DNA of 64,000 nucleotides, from contig NZ_CP030047.1 in assembly GCF_015291625.1 (NCBI RefSeq), positions 3,596,001-3,660,000 of the forward strand. Reading direction: 5' to 3'. The notes under the pieces are model-generated. The model was given only the letters and a program-made list of their open reading frames with translations. It was not told where the DNA came from and did no database searches. Position 1 is the stretch's first letter. Each line of letters begins with the position of its first letter. Shown piece after piece: positions 25,974 to 33,969 of the stretch. This DNA is from Bradyrhizobium sp. CCBAU 53421 (GTDB lineage Bacteria > Pseudomonadota > Alphaproteobacteria > Rhizobiales > Xanthobacteraceae). Position numbers and translations under genes: made by a program.

Positions 25974-26507
25974 CTACTCCCGTCCGCCCTGGTCTCGATA
26001 GTCGTATGACCTGCGTTCGCGGCCCCTGCCGATCAATCGGTTCGTACGCAGACTGTCGTTAGAGTCATCGAGGGCTTCGACGTCACGCTCGAGCCCTCGC
26101 CGCAAAAACCAGAGAAGCAACGGCACCCAACAAAGAAATACGGCCACTCCCATGAAGATATCGTAGCCACTCGCCAAGTAGATTAGAAAGAGGCCGCCCC
26201 ATAGAAGGGCCTCGGAGGCCGCGTAATGTACGCCGTCAGCCAAAGGCCTTTCCTGAACCCAGGCGCCGAGCCGTGACTTCGGGTCACTCAAGGCCCCCCA
26301 TGCTACCAAGGCAAAAAAAGCGCCCGTGGCAGCGATTGCGGCGACAAGTGCCGCAACCACGACCCAACCCCAAGCTTGGTTTGCCGCCGCACGATTTGCT
26401 TGTCGCACCAGAGCGCAGTCCACGCCGAACAGGAATAGCGACATCCCGCCAAAGATGAGTGAAGAGGCGACGCGGTAGCGCAGTGGGACATCTCGCAGGT
26501 ATTTCAT
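25974..26507 (-). CDS. Hypothetical membrane protein
   Basis: A 177-residue protein with four hydrophobic segments (about 13-33, 45-75, 100-118 and 120-137), followed by a charged, arginine- and aspartate-rich tail. It starts MKYLRDVPLRYRVASSLIFGG. No known motif. Function unknown; flanked by repeats on both sides. Confidence 0.65.
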   Translation of the reverse strand: MKYLRDVPLRYRVASSLIFGGMSLFLFGVDCALVRQANRAAANQAWGWVVVAALVAAIAATGAFFALVAWGALSDPKSRLGAWVQERPLADGVHYAASEALLWGGLFLIYLASGYDIFMGVAVFLCWVPLLLWFLRRGLERDVEALDDSNDSLRTNRLIGRGRERRSYDYRDQGGRE

Positions 26508-26555
26508 AGGTGCAGCATCGTTTTGCGACGTACACGTGCGGGCGAGGGGACGCAG

Positions 26556-26668
26556 TGCAATTTCGGAATATTAGAAGAATACCCCTGAGTTGCCCGACGT
26601 GTCAAGTCGCCTGACGAACGCCGGCAGCCGCCGGCTACTGTGCATGGGGTTGTTTTCGATATTTTGGC
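26556..26668. repeat. Dispersed repeat, copy C
   Basis: Contains CAATTTCGGAATATTAGAAG, ATACCCCTGAGTTGCCCGAC and GAACGCCGGCAGCCGCCGGC, followed by TGTGCATGGGGTTGTTTTCG. Downstream parts match copy B; copy A has only the first part. I know this sequence type as a common intergenic repeat of Bradyrhizobium, from memory. Confidence 0.65.
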
Positions 26669-26704
26669 AGCGCCGCCTGCGGCGGCCCCGTATCTCATCC
26701 CGCC

Positions 26705-27130
26705 TTAGTGCCGCACCACCAGCACCGAGCATTTGGCGTAGCGCACCACGTGCCCGGCATTGGAGCCGAGGAAGTAGGTGCGCATCGCCGGGCGGTGCGA
26801 GGTCATCACGATCAGGTCGGCCTTCATGTTGGCGGCCTCTTCGAGGATCTCGTGATAGATGCCGCCCTGACGGACCACGCCGGAGATGCGGGAGGGCGCG
26901 ATGCCGGATTCGCGCGCGACGATCGCGAGCGCTTCCTCCGATGTTTCACGCTGCTGGCTGTCGAAATCCGCCGGGACATATTCGGCGAGCATCACCGGCG
27001 TCATCGGCAGCACGTTGAGCAGACGCACCGTCCCGTTCCATGTTTGCGACAGCGTTGCCGCGGTTGCGATCGCCGGCTTCGCCAGATCGGTGTCGGCGAG
27101 GTCGATCGGCACGAGTATGGACTTGTACAT
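26705..27130 (-). CDS. Universal stress protein (UspA family)
   Basis: A 141-residue single-domain Usp. It begins MYKSILVPIDLADTDLAKPAI and has the ATP-binding G-2x-G-9x-G(S/T) type end: SHRPAMRTYFLGSNAGHVVRYAKCSVLVVRH, so nucleotide binding is likely. The ATG at 27130 has AGGAGG upstream and is preferred to the longer frame. Usp proteins support survival under stress; no partner gene here points to a special role. Confidence 0.9.
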   Translation of the reverse strand: MYKSILVPIDLADTDLAKPAIATAATLSQTWNGTVRLLNVLPMTPVMLAEYVPADFDSQQRETSEEALAIVARESGIAPSRISGVVRQGGIYHEILEEAANMKADLIVMTSHRPAMRTYFLGSNAGHVVRYAKCSVLVVRH

Positions 27131-27286
27131 CTGCGCCTCCTGTCCGCGATGGGTATGGAGCCGTTTGGTCCCTGTGCCGGGACGCGCGCTTCTTGTTCTT
27201 GACGTAGCCTGTGGTGTCGCCGCGAACCGGTCCCCCTGTCGCGCCGGCATCAACATAGCATGGCAGAGCGGCGCTGTCCGCTTGCG

Positions 27287-27829
27287 TCAGCCGCGCGAGG
27301 CCTGCTTCAACAGTTTAGGGCTGACGAACAGGACGAGCTTGCCGCGCCGGAAGGAGACCTCGTTCCAGTCGTCGGTCGCGAAGTCGAACACGGCGAGCCC
27401 CGAGGTCGGCAGATTGTCGTTGAGCGCCCGCTTGGCGGCCTCGTCGCCGCTGCCGGTCAGCGTCAGCGCGAGCTCGTGCATGCCGGGATTATGGCCGATC
27501 AGCATCAGCCGCTTCGGGTCGGTGACGGACGCCATCCGGATCGCGATGAGCAACTGCGCCGGATCGGCGCCGTAGAGTTCCGGCACGAATTCGACTTTCG
27601 GCGCAGGTCCGGCACCCTTCAACGCCTCACGCACGATCTCCCAGGTCTGCGTGGTGCGGACCGCCGGCGATACCAGGGCCAGTTTGGGCAGGGGCTGGTG
27701 GCGGGCGATCCAGCCGCCGATCTCCGCCGCATCGCGGTGACCGCGCTCGTCGAGACGGCGGTCCTGGTCGTGCCCCGAAGGCGCGTCGGTTTCGGTCTTG
27801 GCGTGACGCAGCAGCAGCAAACGGCGCAT
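27287..27829 (-). CDS. SixA-like histidine phosphatase
   Basis: A 180-residue member of the phosphoglycerate-mutase-like histidine phosphatase family. The catalytic histidine lies in the N-terminal LLLLRHAKTETD motif and a second conserved histidine in MLIGHNPGMHEL. SixA-type enzymes remove phosphate from histidine phosphotransfer domains or PTS proteins. It is transcribed away from the divergent FAD oxidoreductase at 27924. Confidence 0.88.
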   Translation of the reverse strand: MRRLLLLRHAKTETDAPSGHDQDRRLDERGHRDAAEIGGWIARHQPLPKLALVSPAVRTTQTWEIVREALKGAGPAPKVEFVPELYGADPAQLLIAIRMASVTDPKRLMLIGHNPGMHELALTLTGSGDEAAKRALNDNLPTSGLAVFDFATDDWNEVSFRRGKLVLFVSPKLLKQASRG

Positions 27830-27923
27830 GGACTTCCATTTCGATTCGGTCTGGTCGAATTAATTCTACAGGCTCATGCCCTGGACAAGGTGACAAGCGC
27901 CGCAGCGGTTCGTAAGAAACGAC

Positions 27924-29420
27924 ATGAGCGAGACTTCCACAAGTGCGGCGGACGGCCCCGACGAGGCGGCCCCGCCGTTCCGCGACCGTCTGGCATTCGA
28001 CCTCGATGTCGACATTTGCGTGGTCGGGGCGGGGCTGGCCGGCCTGACCGTGGCACGCGAGGCGGCGCGGCTTGGTGCCAGCGTCGCCGTGCTCGAGGGC
28101 CGCCAGGTCGGCTGGAACGCCTCCGGCCACCATCTCGGCACCGTGATGCCAGGTTTCGGCCTGCCGATCTCGGATGTGATCGAGCGCGTCGGCCTCGATG
28201 ATGCCCGCGAATTGTGGGCGCTGTCGAAAGAGGGTGCGGACTATGTCCGCGCCACCGCCACCGAGGATCTGATCCCGGGCATCAGCCCCAGCGACGGCGC
28301 GCTCGAGGTTTCCAATGTCGATGTCGGCGAGGCGCTGATCAGCCGCCTGCAGACGCTGGGCGAGGAATTCGCCACCGAAGTCGAAGGCTGGCAGGTCGAT
28401 CGCGTGCGCAGCGTGCTGAGGACCGGCCGGTATTTCCACGGCATCTATTATCCGAAGGCATTCCAGATCGACGGCCGCAAATATGTGCACGGTCTCGCCG
28501 CGCTGGCGACGCGGGCGGGCGTGCGGATCTTCGAGGAGACGCCGGTCGTCAGCATCGATTTTTCCGGCATCCGCAAGCGCATCGTGACGCCGACGGCGCG
28601 GCTGCGCGCCAACCATATCGTGCTTGCCGGCAACATCCATCTCGGCGCGCCGCTGAAGCGCCTGTCCGATACGCTGCTGCCGGTGTGGCGCTACGCGGCG
28701 TTGACCGAACCGCTCGGAGAACGGCTGGCGGAGGCGATCGCCTTTCCAGGCTCGGTCGTCGACAGCGACGGCATCGACCATTTCCGCGTCGTCGACGGCG
28801 ATCGCCTGCTGTGGGCCAGTCCCGAAACCACCTGGGACGCGCGGCCGCAGCGGCTCGGTGCGGCGGTGCAGCGCCGCATCGCCACGGTGTTTCCCCAGCT
28901 CGGCAAGGTTCCGGTCGCCGACACGTTCGGTGGCGCGGTCGGCGTCACCGTGCACGGCATGCCGCAGATCGGGCAGTTGCGCAGGGGCCTGTGGGTGGCG
29001 AGCGGCTTCGGCCGGCAGGGGCTCAACACCTCGGCGCTCGCCGGGCAGCTGATCGCGCGCAGCATCCTGTGGGGCGACGACCGCTGGCGGCTGTTTTCGC
29101 CGTTCGAGCTGGTCTGGGCCGGCGGCACCACCGGCCGCGTCGCCGGTCATTTCGTCGGCCTGTGGGCGAGGGGCGCCGCGTCCGCGGCGGGCGTGCTGGC
29201 GCGCTACCGCGAGGGGGCACGTGCGAGGGAGCGCCTCCGCGAGGCGCGGCTGGCCGAGGCCAATCTCAAGGCGGGAACCCGGGGGCCGGCGCCCCGCCGT
29301 CCGCCCGGGGCCATTGTGCGGCCGGTCCCGCCGCCCGCGCCGCGACAGGCGGAGGACGGTGACCAGCCATATGCCCATCGCTCGCAAGAAAGTGAGCAGA
29401 TCTCCGACGGGCGGATGTAA
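27924..29420 (+). CDS. FAD-dependent oxidoreductase (DAO family)
   Basis: A 498-residue flavoprotein. The dinucleotide fold is at the N-terminus (DICVVGAGLAGLTVAREAARLGASVAVLEG), followed by a family-typical GWNASGHHLG segment. The C-terminal FAD-contact motif is GLWVASGFGRQGLNTSALAG. Members oxidise amines, amino acids or amino-aldehydes. The last ~90 residues are a positively charged, helical and proline-rich tail unlike the family and may be disordered or membrane-associated. Substrate unknown. Confidence 0.85.
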   Translation: MSETSTSAADGPDEAAPPFRDRLAFDLDVDICVVGAGLAGLTVAREAARLGASVAVLEGRQVGWNASGHHLGTVMPGFGLPISDVIERVGLDDARELWALSKEGADYVRATATEDLIPGISPSDGALEVSNVDVGEALISRLQTLGEEFATEVEGWQVDRVRSVLRTGRYFHGIYYPKAFQIDGRKYVHGLAALATRAGVRIFEETPVVSIDFSGIRKRIVTPTARLRANHIVLAGNIHLGAPLKRLSDTLLPVWRYAALTEPLGERLAEAIAFPGSVVDSDGIDHFRVVDGDRLLWASPETTWDARPQRLGAAVQRRIATVFPQLGKVPVADTFGGAVGVTVHGMPQIGQLRRGLWVASGFGRQGLNTSALAGQLIARSILWGDDRWRLFSPFELVWAGGTTGRVAGHFVGLWARGAASAAGVLARYREGARARERLREARLAEANLKAGTRGPAPRRPPGAIVRPVPPPAPRQAEDGDQPYAHRSQESEQISDGRM

Positions 29421-29506
29421 CGTCCGGCGGCTGGGTTCGTATCTGTTGGCAACCCTGTTCGCCGGTCCTGTTCGCCGGCTTTGGCCGCCCGCATCGGAGA
29501 TGATTG

Positions 29507-30022
29507 ATGATCGATCGCCGCATCCTGCTTGCTTCCGTCGCCGGCCTGTTCGGCCTTGCCGCCTTCCGCTGGCTGCGCGCCTCGCCGGCCAAGGCCTCTG
29601 ATAACAAGGCCGCCGAGAAATTCGAGGTCGAGAAGACCGACGCCGAATGGCGCGCGCAACTGACGCCGCAGCAATACGAGATCCTGCGCAAGGAGGGCAC
29701 CGAGCGGCCGGGATCGAGCCCGCTGCTCAAGGAGCACCGCAAGGGTACCTTCGCCTGCGCCGGCTGCGACCTGCCGCTGTTCTCGTCCGAGACCAAGTAT
29801 GAGAGCGGCACCGGCTGGCCGAGCTTCTGGAAGCCGCTGGACAATGCAGTCGGCACCACGTCGGACCGTACCTTCGGCATGGTGCGCACCGAGGTGCATT
29901 GCCGCCGCTGCGGGGGCCATCTCGGCCATGTCTTCGACGACGGCCCGAAGCCGACCGGGCTGCGCTACTGCATGGACGGTTTTGCGCTGGTGTTTCATCC
30001 GGCCGCGCCGTCGGCGACCTGA
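29507..30022 (+). CDS. msrB: Peptide-methionine (R)-S-oxide reductase, membrane-anchored or exported
   Basis: A 171-residue MsrB. It reduces methionine-R-sulfoxide in proteins. The zinc-binding CxxC pairs (CAGC and CRRC) and the catalytic cysteine in [10 protein letters not shown] are present. The N-terminus ([23 protein letters not shown]) is a signal or anchor with an RR pair, so the enzyme is probably in the periplasm rather than the cytoplasm. ATG at 29507 has GGAGA seven bases upstream. A strong terminator follows, separating it from the flagellar operon. Confidence 0.9.
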   Translation: MIDRRILLASVAGLFGLAAFRWLRASPAKASDNKAAEKFEVEKTDAEWRAQLTPQQYEILRKEGTERPGSSPLLKEHRKGTFACAGCDLPLFSSETKYESGTGWPSFWKPLDNAVGTTSDRTFGMVRTEVHCRRCGGHLGHVFDDGPKPTGLRYCMDGFALVFHPAAPSAT

Positions 30023-30061
30023 CGTCTTATTCCCGGCAATTGTTGCCGGCCCGGCAATTGT

Positions 30062-30092
30062 GCCCCGGTTAAACGGCCGGGGCCTTTTTTTC
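30062..30092 (+). terminator. Rho-independent terminator after msrB
   Basis: Stem GCCCCGG / CCGGGGC with a short loop, followed by a run of seven to eight T. A weaker TTGCCGG/CCGGCAA hairpin lies just before it. Confidence 0.85.
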
Positions 30093-30122
30093 AAGCGCAT
30101 GATTTTGTTACGTTTCGTTTCG

Positions 30123-30137
30123 TGGCACGACCTTTGC
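30123..30137 (+). promoter_or_regulatory. Sigma-54 (RpoN) promoter of flgE operon
   Basis: TGGCACGACCTTTGC matches the -24/-12 consensus TGGCAC-N5-TTGC exactly, with GG and GC ten bases apart. It lies about 70 bases ahead of the flgE start, as expected for a class II/III flagellar operon controlled by an enhancer-binding protein such as FlbD. Confidence 0.85.
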
Positions 30138-30205
30138 GACATGCTCCGCCGATGCGGCCATTCCTGTGATTGCCAGCCGCCGGGAATCGAATTGGAGAAC
30201 ATGTC

Positions 30206-32038
30206 ATGGGTATCTTCGGCGCTCTTACGACGGCGGTCGGTGGCTTGCGCGCAGGGTCGTACGCGCTCGAGAACATCTCCGGCAACATCGCCAACTCGCA
30301 GACCACGGCTTTCAAGCGCATCGATACCTCCTTCCTCGACCTCGTCCCGCAGACCGCGCTGACCGCGCAACTCGCCGGCGGCGTCACGGCGCAGTCGCGC
30401 TCGACCAACTCGGTGCAGGGCGACGTGCAGTCGGCGTCGGTCGCGACCTTCATGGCGATCAACGGCAACGGCTTCTTCGCGGTGCAAAAGCCCGGCAGCT
30501 TCACCGACGGCGCGCCGGTGTTCGACGGCGTCGACCGCTATACCCGCCGCGGCGATTTCCAGCTCAACAAGGACGGCTATCTCGTCAACGGCGCCGGCTA
30601 TTATCTCGAGGGCGTGCCGATCGACCCGACCACCGGCAACCCGTCGGGCTCGTCGCCGCAAACGCTGCGCTTCAAGAACGACTTCCTGCCGGCGCAGCAG
30701 ACCACCAAGATCGATTATCGCGCCAACCTTGCGTCCTATCCCTTGACCACGGCGCACGACACCTCGGTCCCCGGCTCGGAGCTGATCCGGCCTGGCGCGT
30801 TCAGCGCCGGACATAACCCGCTGGTGCTGGGCACGCCGGCCGCGCCGTACACCGATTCGTCGGTCACCGGCACCGCGCAGAACAACAAGGCGACGCCGTC
30901 GGTCGCCAATACCGCCGCGACCCTGCTTTCGGGCACAGCCGGCACCGATTCGATCAATGCCAATTTCAGCGCCGGCTCGGCCGGCCCCCCGGTCGTGCCG
31001 GCCGATACGATCACTGTGAACGGTACCGTCATCACCTTCGTGGCTTCGGGCGCGACCGGCAACCAGCTCAACGTCACCGACAGCATCGGAACGCTGCTCG
31101 CCAAGATCGACGCGATCACCGGTACCGCGACGCCATCGACGATCAGCGGCGGCAAGATCACGCTGCATTCCGGCACGTCGTCCGATCTCAGCGTGACGAG
31201 CTCGAACTCGACAGCCCTCGCGGCGCTCGGCTTCACCGGCTCGGCGGTTGCGACCCGCGGCGGCGGCGGCACGGTCGGCACCGGCCAGGTCGTCGGCAAC
31301 GACAACTCGACCTTCCTGAACGAATCCGTCTCGGGCGGCGCGGTCACGGCCTATGACGTGTCGGGCGCGCCGGTGAACCTGCAATTCCGCTGGGCCAAGA
31401 CCGACAGCTCGTCGCTGGGTTCGGGGCATACCGATAGCTGGAACCTGTTCTATCAGGTCAATCCGAACGCCACCGGCACGCAGGTCTCCTGGCAGAACGC
31501 CAACGTCAACTTCACCTTCGCATCGAACGGCCAGATGTCGCCGGCGATCTCGTCGGTGACGCTCAACAATGCCGTCGTCAACGGCGTGTCGCTCGGCAGC
31601 CCCGTGATCAATTTCGGCTCGGGCGGCGTGACCCAGTTCGCGGACGCCAACGGCAACGTCCAGGTCAACCAGATCCAGCAGGACGGCTTCCCGGCCGGCC
31701 AGCTGCAGTCGGTCAGCGTCTCGACCAACGGCCGCATCGTCGGCAACTACACCAACGGCCGCAACATTGACCTCGCGGAAATCTCGGTGGCGACCTTCAA
31801 CGGCACCAACTTCCTCAAGCGCATCGACGGCGGCGCGTTCGAGGCGACGGACGAGTCCGGCGCGGCGTTGTTCGGCAAGGCCGGCACCATCGTCGGTTCG
31901 TCGCTCGAGAGTTCGAACACCGATATCGCCGACGAGTTCACCAAGCTGATCGTGACCCAGCAGGCCTATTCGGCCAACACCAAGGTGATCACGACAACCA
32001 ATTCGATGGTGCAGGATCTCCTGAACGTGGTGCGCTGA
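30206..32038 (+). CDS. flgE: Flagellar hook protein FlgE
   Basis: A 610-residue axial protein. It forms the hook joining basal body and filament. The N-terminal helix pattern is standard (GIFGALTTAVGGLRAGSYALENISGNIANSQTTAFKR), with the FMAINGNGFFAV segment and the conserved C-terminus (QQAYSANTKVITTTNSMVQDLLNVVR). Residues ~243-343 form an inserted domain that has a close relative in FlgL of this locus. The ATG at 30206 has GGAGA eight bases upstream and begins the family's start. First gene of the sigma-54-driven flgE-flgK-flgL operon. Confidence 0.95.
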   Translation: MGIFGALTTAVGGLRAGSYALENISGNIANSQTTAFKRIDTSFLDLVPQTALTAQLAGGVTAQSRSTNSVQGDVQSASVATFMAINGNGFFAVQKPGSFTDGAPVFDGVDRYTRRGDFQLNKDGYLVNGAGYYLEGVPIDPTTGNPSGSSPQTLRFKNDFLPAQQTTKIDYRANLASYPLTTAHDTSVPGSELIRPGAFSAGHNPLVLGTPAAPYTDSSVTGTAQNNKATPSVANTAATLLSGTAGTDSINANFSAGSAGPPVVPADTITVNGTVITFVASGATGNQLNVTDSIGTLLAKIDAITGTATPSTISGGKITLHSGTSSDLSVTSSNSTALAALGFTGSAVATRGGGGTVGTGQVVGNDNSTFLNESVSGGAVTAYDVSGAPVNLQFRWAKTDSSSLGSGHTDSWNLFYQVNPNATGTQVSWQNANVNFTFASNGQMSPAISSVTLNNAVVNGVSLGSPVINFGSGGVTQFADANGNVQVNQIQQDGFPAGQLQSVSVSTNGRIVGNYTNGRNIDLAEISVATFNGTNFLKRIDGGAFEATDESGAALFGKAGTIVGSSLESSNTDIADEFTKLIVTQQAYSANTKVITTTNSMVQDLLNVVR

Positions 32039-32084
32039 TCGCATCGACGATCCACGCGTGAAGCAGTAAAGGCGAGTACGCAAC

Positions 32085-33962
32085 ATGGGTTTGAGCCAAG
32101 CCCTTTCCACCGCGATGTCGGGCCTGCGCGCCACGCAGGCCTCGCTCTCGCTCGTGTCGTCGAACGTCGCCAACGCGGAGACGCCCGGCTACGTCAGGAA
32201 GACGCTCAACCAGTCCACCGGCACCACCGGCCAGTTCGGATCGAGCGTCCTCATCACCGGCGTCAACCGCCAGCTCGACGAATTCCTGCAGACCCAGTTG
32301 CGCACCGAGACGTCGGGCGCCGCCTACGCCGACGTCCGCTCGAACTTCCTGGCCAATCTGCAGGGCGTCTACGGCAATCCCGACTCGACCGGAACCATCG
32401 AGGACGCCTACAACAAGTTCCTGACCGCGCTGCAGGGGCTCTCGACCAGCCCCGACTCGCAGTCGGCCCGCATCGGCGTCGTCAATGCCGCGCAATCCAT
32501 GGCGCAGCAGCTCAACGCGACCTCGCAGGGAATCCAGACGCTGCGCGCCAACGCCGAGGCCGGCATCAGCGATTCCATCAACACCGCCAACAATGCGTTG
32601 CAGCAGATCGCGCGCCTCAATGTGCAGCTGGCGGCCAATAGCGGCACGACCGATGCGTCGACCGCGGCATTGCTCGATCAGCGCGATCGCTACGTCACGC
32701 AGCTTTCGCAGCTGATGGACATCCGCACCGTCACCAACAGCCAGAACCAGGTGACGGTGTTCACCAATTCCGGCGTGCAGCTGGTCGGCACTGAAGCTGC
32801 GACGCTCAGCTTCAACGCCCAGGGCACGATGACGCCCAACACGCAGTACAATTCCGATCCGACCAAGAGCACGGTCGGCACCATCACCATCACGTTCCCG
32901 CATGGCGGCACCTACGACATGGTGTCGACCAACTCGATCCGCTCCGGCAAGATCGCCGCCTATCTCGAGCTGCGCGACAACACGCTGGCGCAGGCTCAGA
33001 CGCAGATTGACCAGTTCGCCGCCGCGATGTCGAGCGCGCTGTCGGACAAGACCACCGCGGGCACCGCGGCGACGTCCGGGGCGCAGTCCGGCTTCGATCT
33101 CGATCTCTCCGGGCTGCAGAGCGGCAATACCATCCACGTCTCCTACAAGGACAACACCACCGGCCTCACGCACAATCTGTCGATCATCCGCGTCGACGAT
33201 CCGAGCGTGCTGCCGCTCAGCAACACTGCAACCGTCGATCCGAACGACGAGGTGCTGGGCGTGGATTTCTCCGGCGGCATGAGCTCGGTGCTGTCGCAAC
33301 TCAACGGCGCGCTCGGCGGCACCGGCCTGCAATTCTCCAATCCGTCCGGCTCGACGCTGCGCGTGCTCGACGACGGCGCCGCCAACAAGGCCGACGTCAC
33401 CGCAGCCTCGGTCACGACAACGGTATCGTCGCTGACATCGGGCGATCCGCAGCTTCCGCTGTTCACCGACAATGGCGGGCTCTACACCGGCGCGATCACC
33501 GCGAACGGCTCGCAGTCGACCGGCCTTGCCGCACGCATCAGCGTCAACACCGCTCTCGTCGGCGATCCCTCGCGCATGGTCATCTACTCGACCAACCCGC
33601 AGACGCCGGCCGGCGACACCACGCGCGCCAACCTCATTCTGAACCAGCTGTCGAACGCCTCGTACAGCTATTCGCCGAAGACCGGCCTCGGCACCACTGG
33701 CGCGCCGTTCACCGGCACGCTGCTCAACTTCGCCAAGCAGTTCATCAGTCAGCAGGGCGAATCGGCGACCGCCGCCAAGCAACTGGCCGACGGTCAGGAC
33801 GTCGTGCTGAATACGCTGCAAACCAAGATGGACTCGACCTCCGGCGTCAACATGGACGAGGAGATGGCGCATCTGCTGTCGCTGCAGAACGCCTATTCCG
33901 CCAATGCGCGCGTGATGTCGTCGATCAAGCAGATGTACGACGCGCTGCTGCAGCTCACGTGA
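32085..33962 (+). CDS. flgK: Flagellar hook-associated protein FlgK (HAP1)
   Basis: A 625-residue hook-filament junction protein. It begins MGLSQALSTAMSGLRATQASLSLVSSNVANAETPGYVRK, which is diagnostic of FlgK, and ends with the D0 helix QNAYSANARVMSSIKQMYDALLQL. It is longer than enteric FlgK (about 550 residues) through extra central domains. It lies 46 bases after flgE and seven before flgL, in the same operon. Confidence 0.95.
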   Translation: MGLSQALSTAMSGLRATQASLSLVSSNVANAETPGYVRKTLNQSTGTTGQFGSSVLITGVNRQLDEFLQTQLRTETSGAAYADVRSNFLANLQGVYGNPDSTGTIEDAYNKFLTALQGLSTSPDSQSARIGVVNAAQSMAQQLNATSQGIQTLRANAEAGISDSINTANNALQQIARLNVQLAANSGTTDASTAALLDQRDRYVTQLSQLMDIRTVTNSQNQVTVFTNSGVQLVGTEAATLSFNAQGTMTPNTQYNSDPTKSTVGTITITFPHGGTYDMVSTNSIRSGKIAAYLELRDNTLAQAQTQIDQFAAAMSSALSDKTTAGTAATSGAQSGFDLDLSGLQSGNTIHVSYKDNTTGLTHNLSIIRVDDPSVLPLSNTATVDPNDEVLGVDFSGGMSSVLSQLNGALGGTGLQFSNPSGSTLRVLDDGAANKADVTAASVTTTVSSLTSGDPQLPLFTDNGGLYTGAITANGSQSTGLAARISVNTALVGDPSRMVIYSTNPQTPAGDTTRANLILNQLSNASYSYSPKTGLGTTGAPFTGTLLNFAKQFISQQGESATAAKQLADGQDVVLNTLQTKMDSTSGVNMDEEMAHLLSLQNAYSANARVMSSIKQMYDALLQLT

Positions 33963-33969
33963 GGGTAAC

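Noticed and set aside
29204..32173. 989-codon minus-strand frame across msrB and flgE
   Set aside because: Spans several real genes and a terminator, with Arg/Asp/Val-rich nonsense composition.
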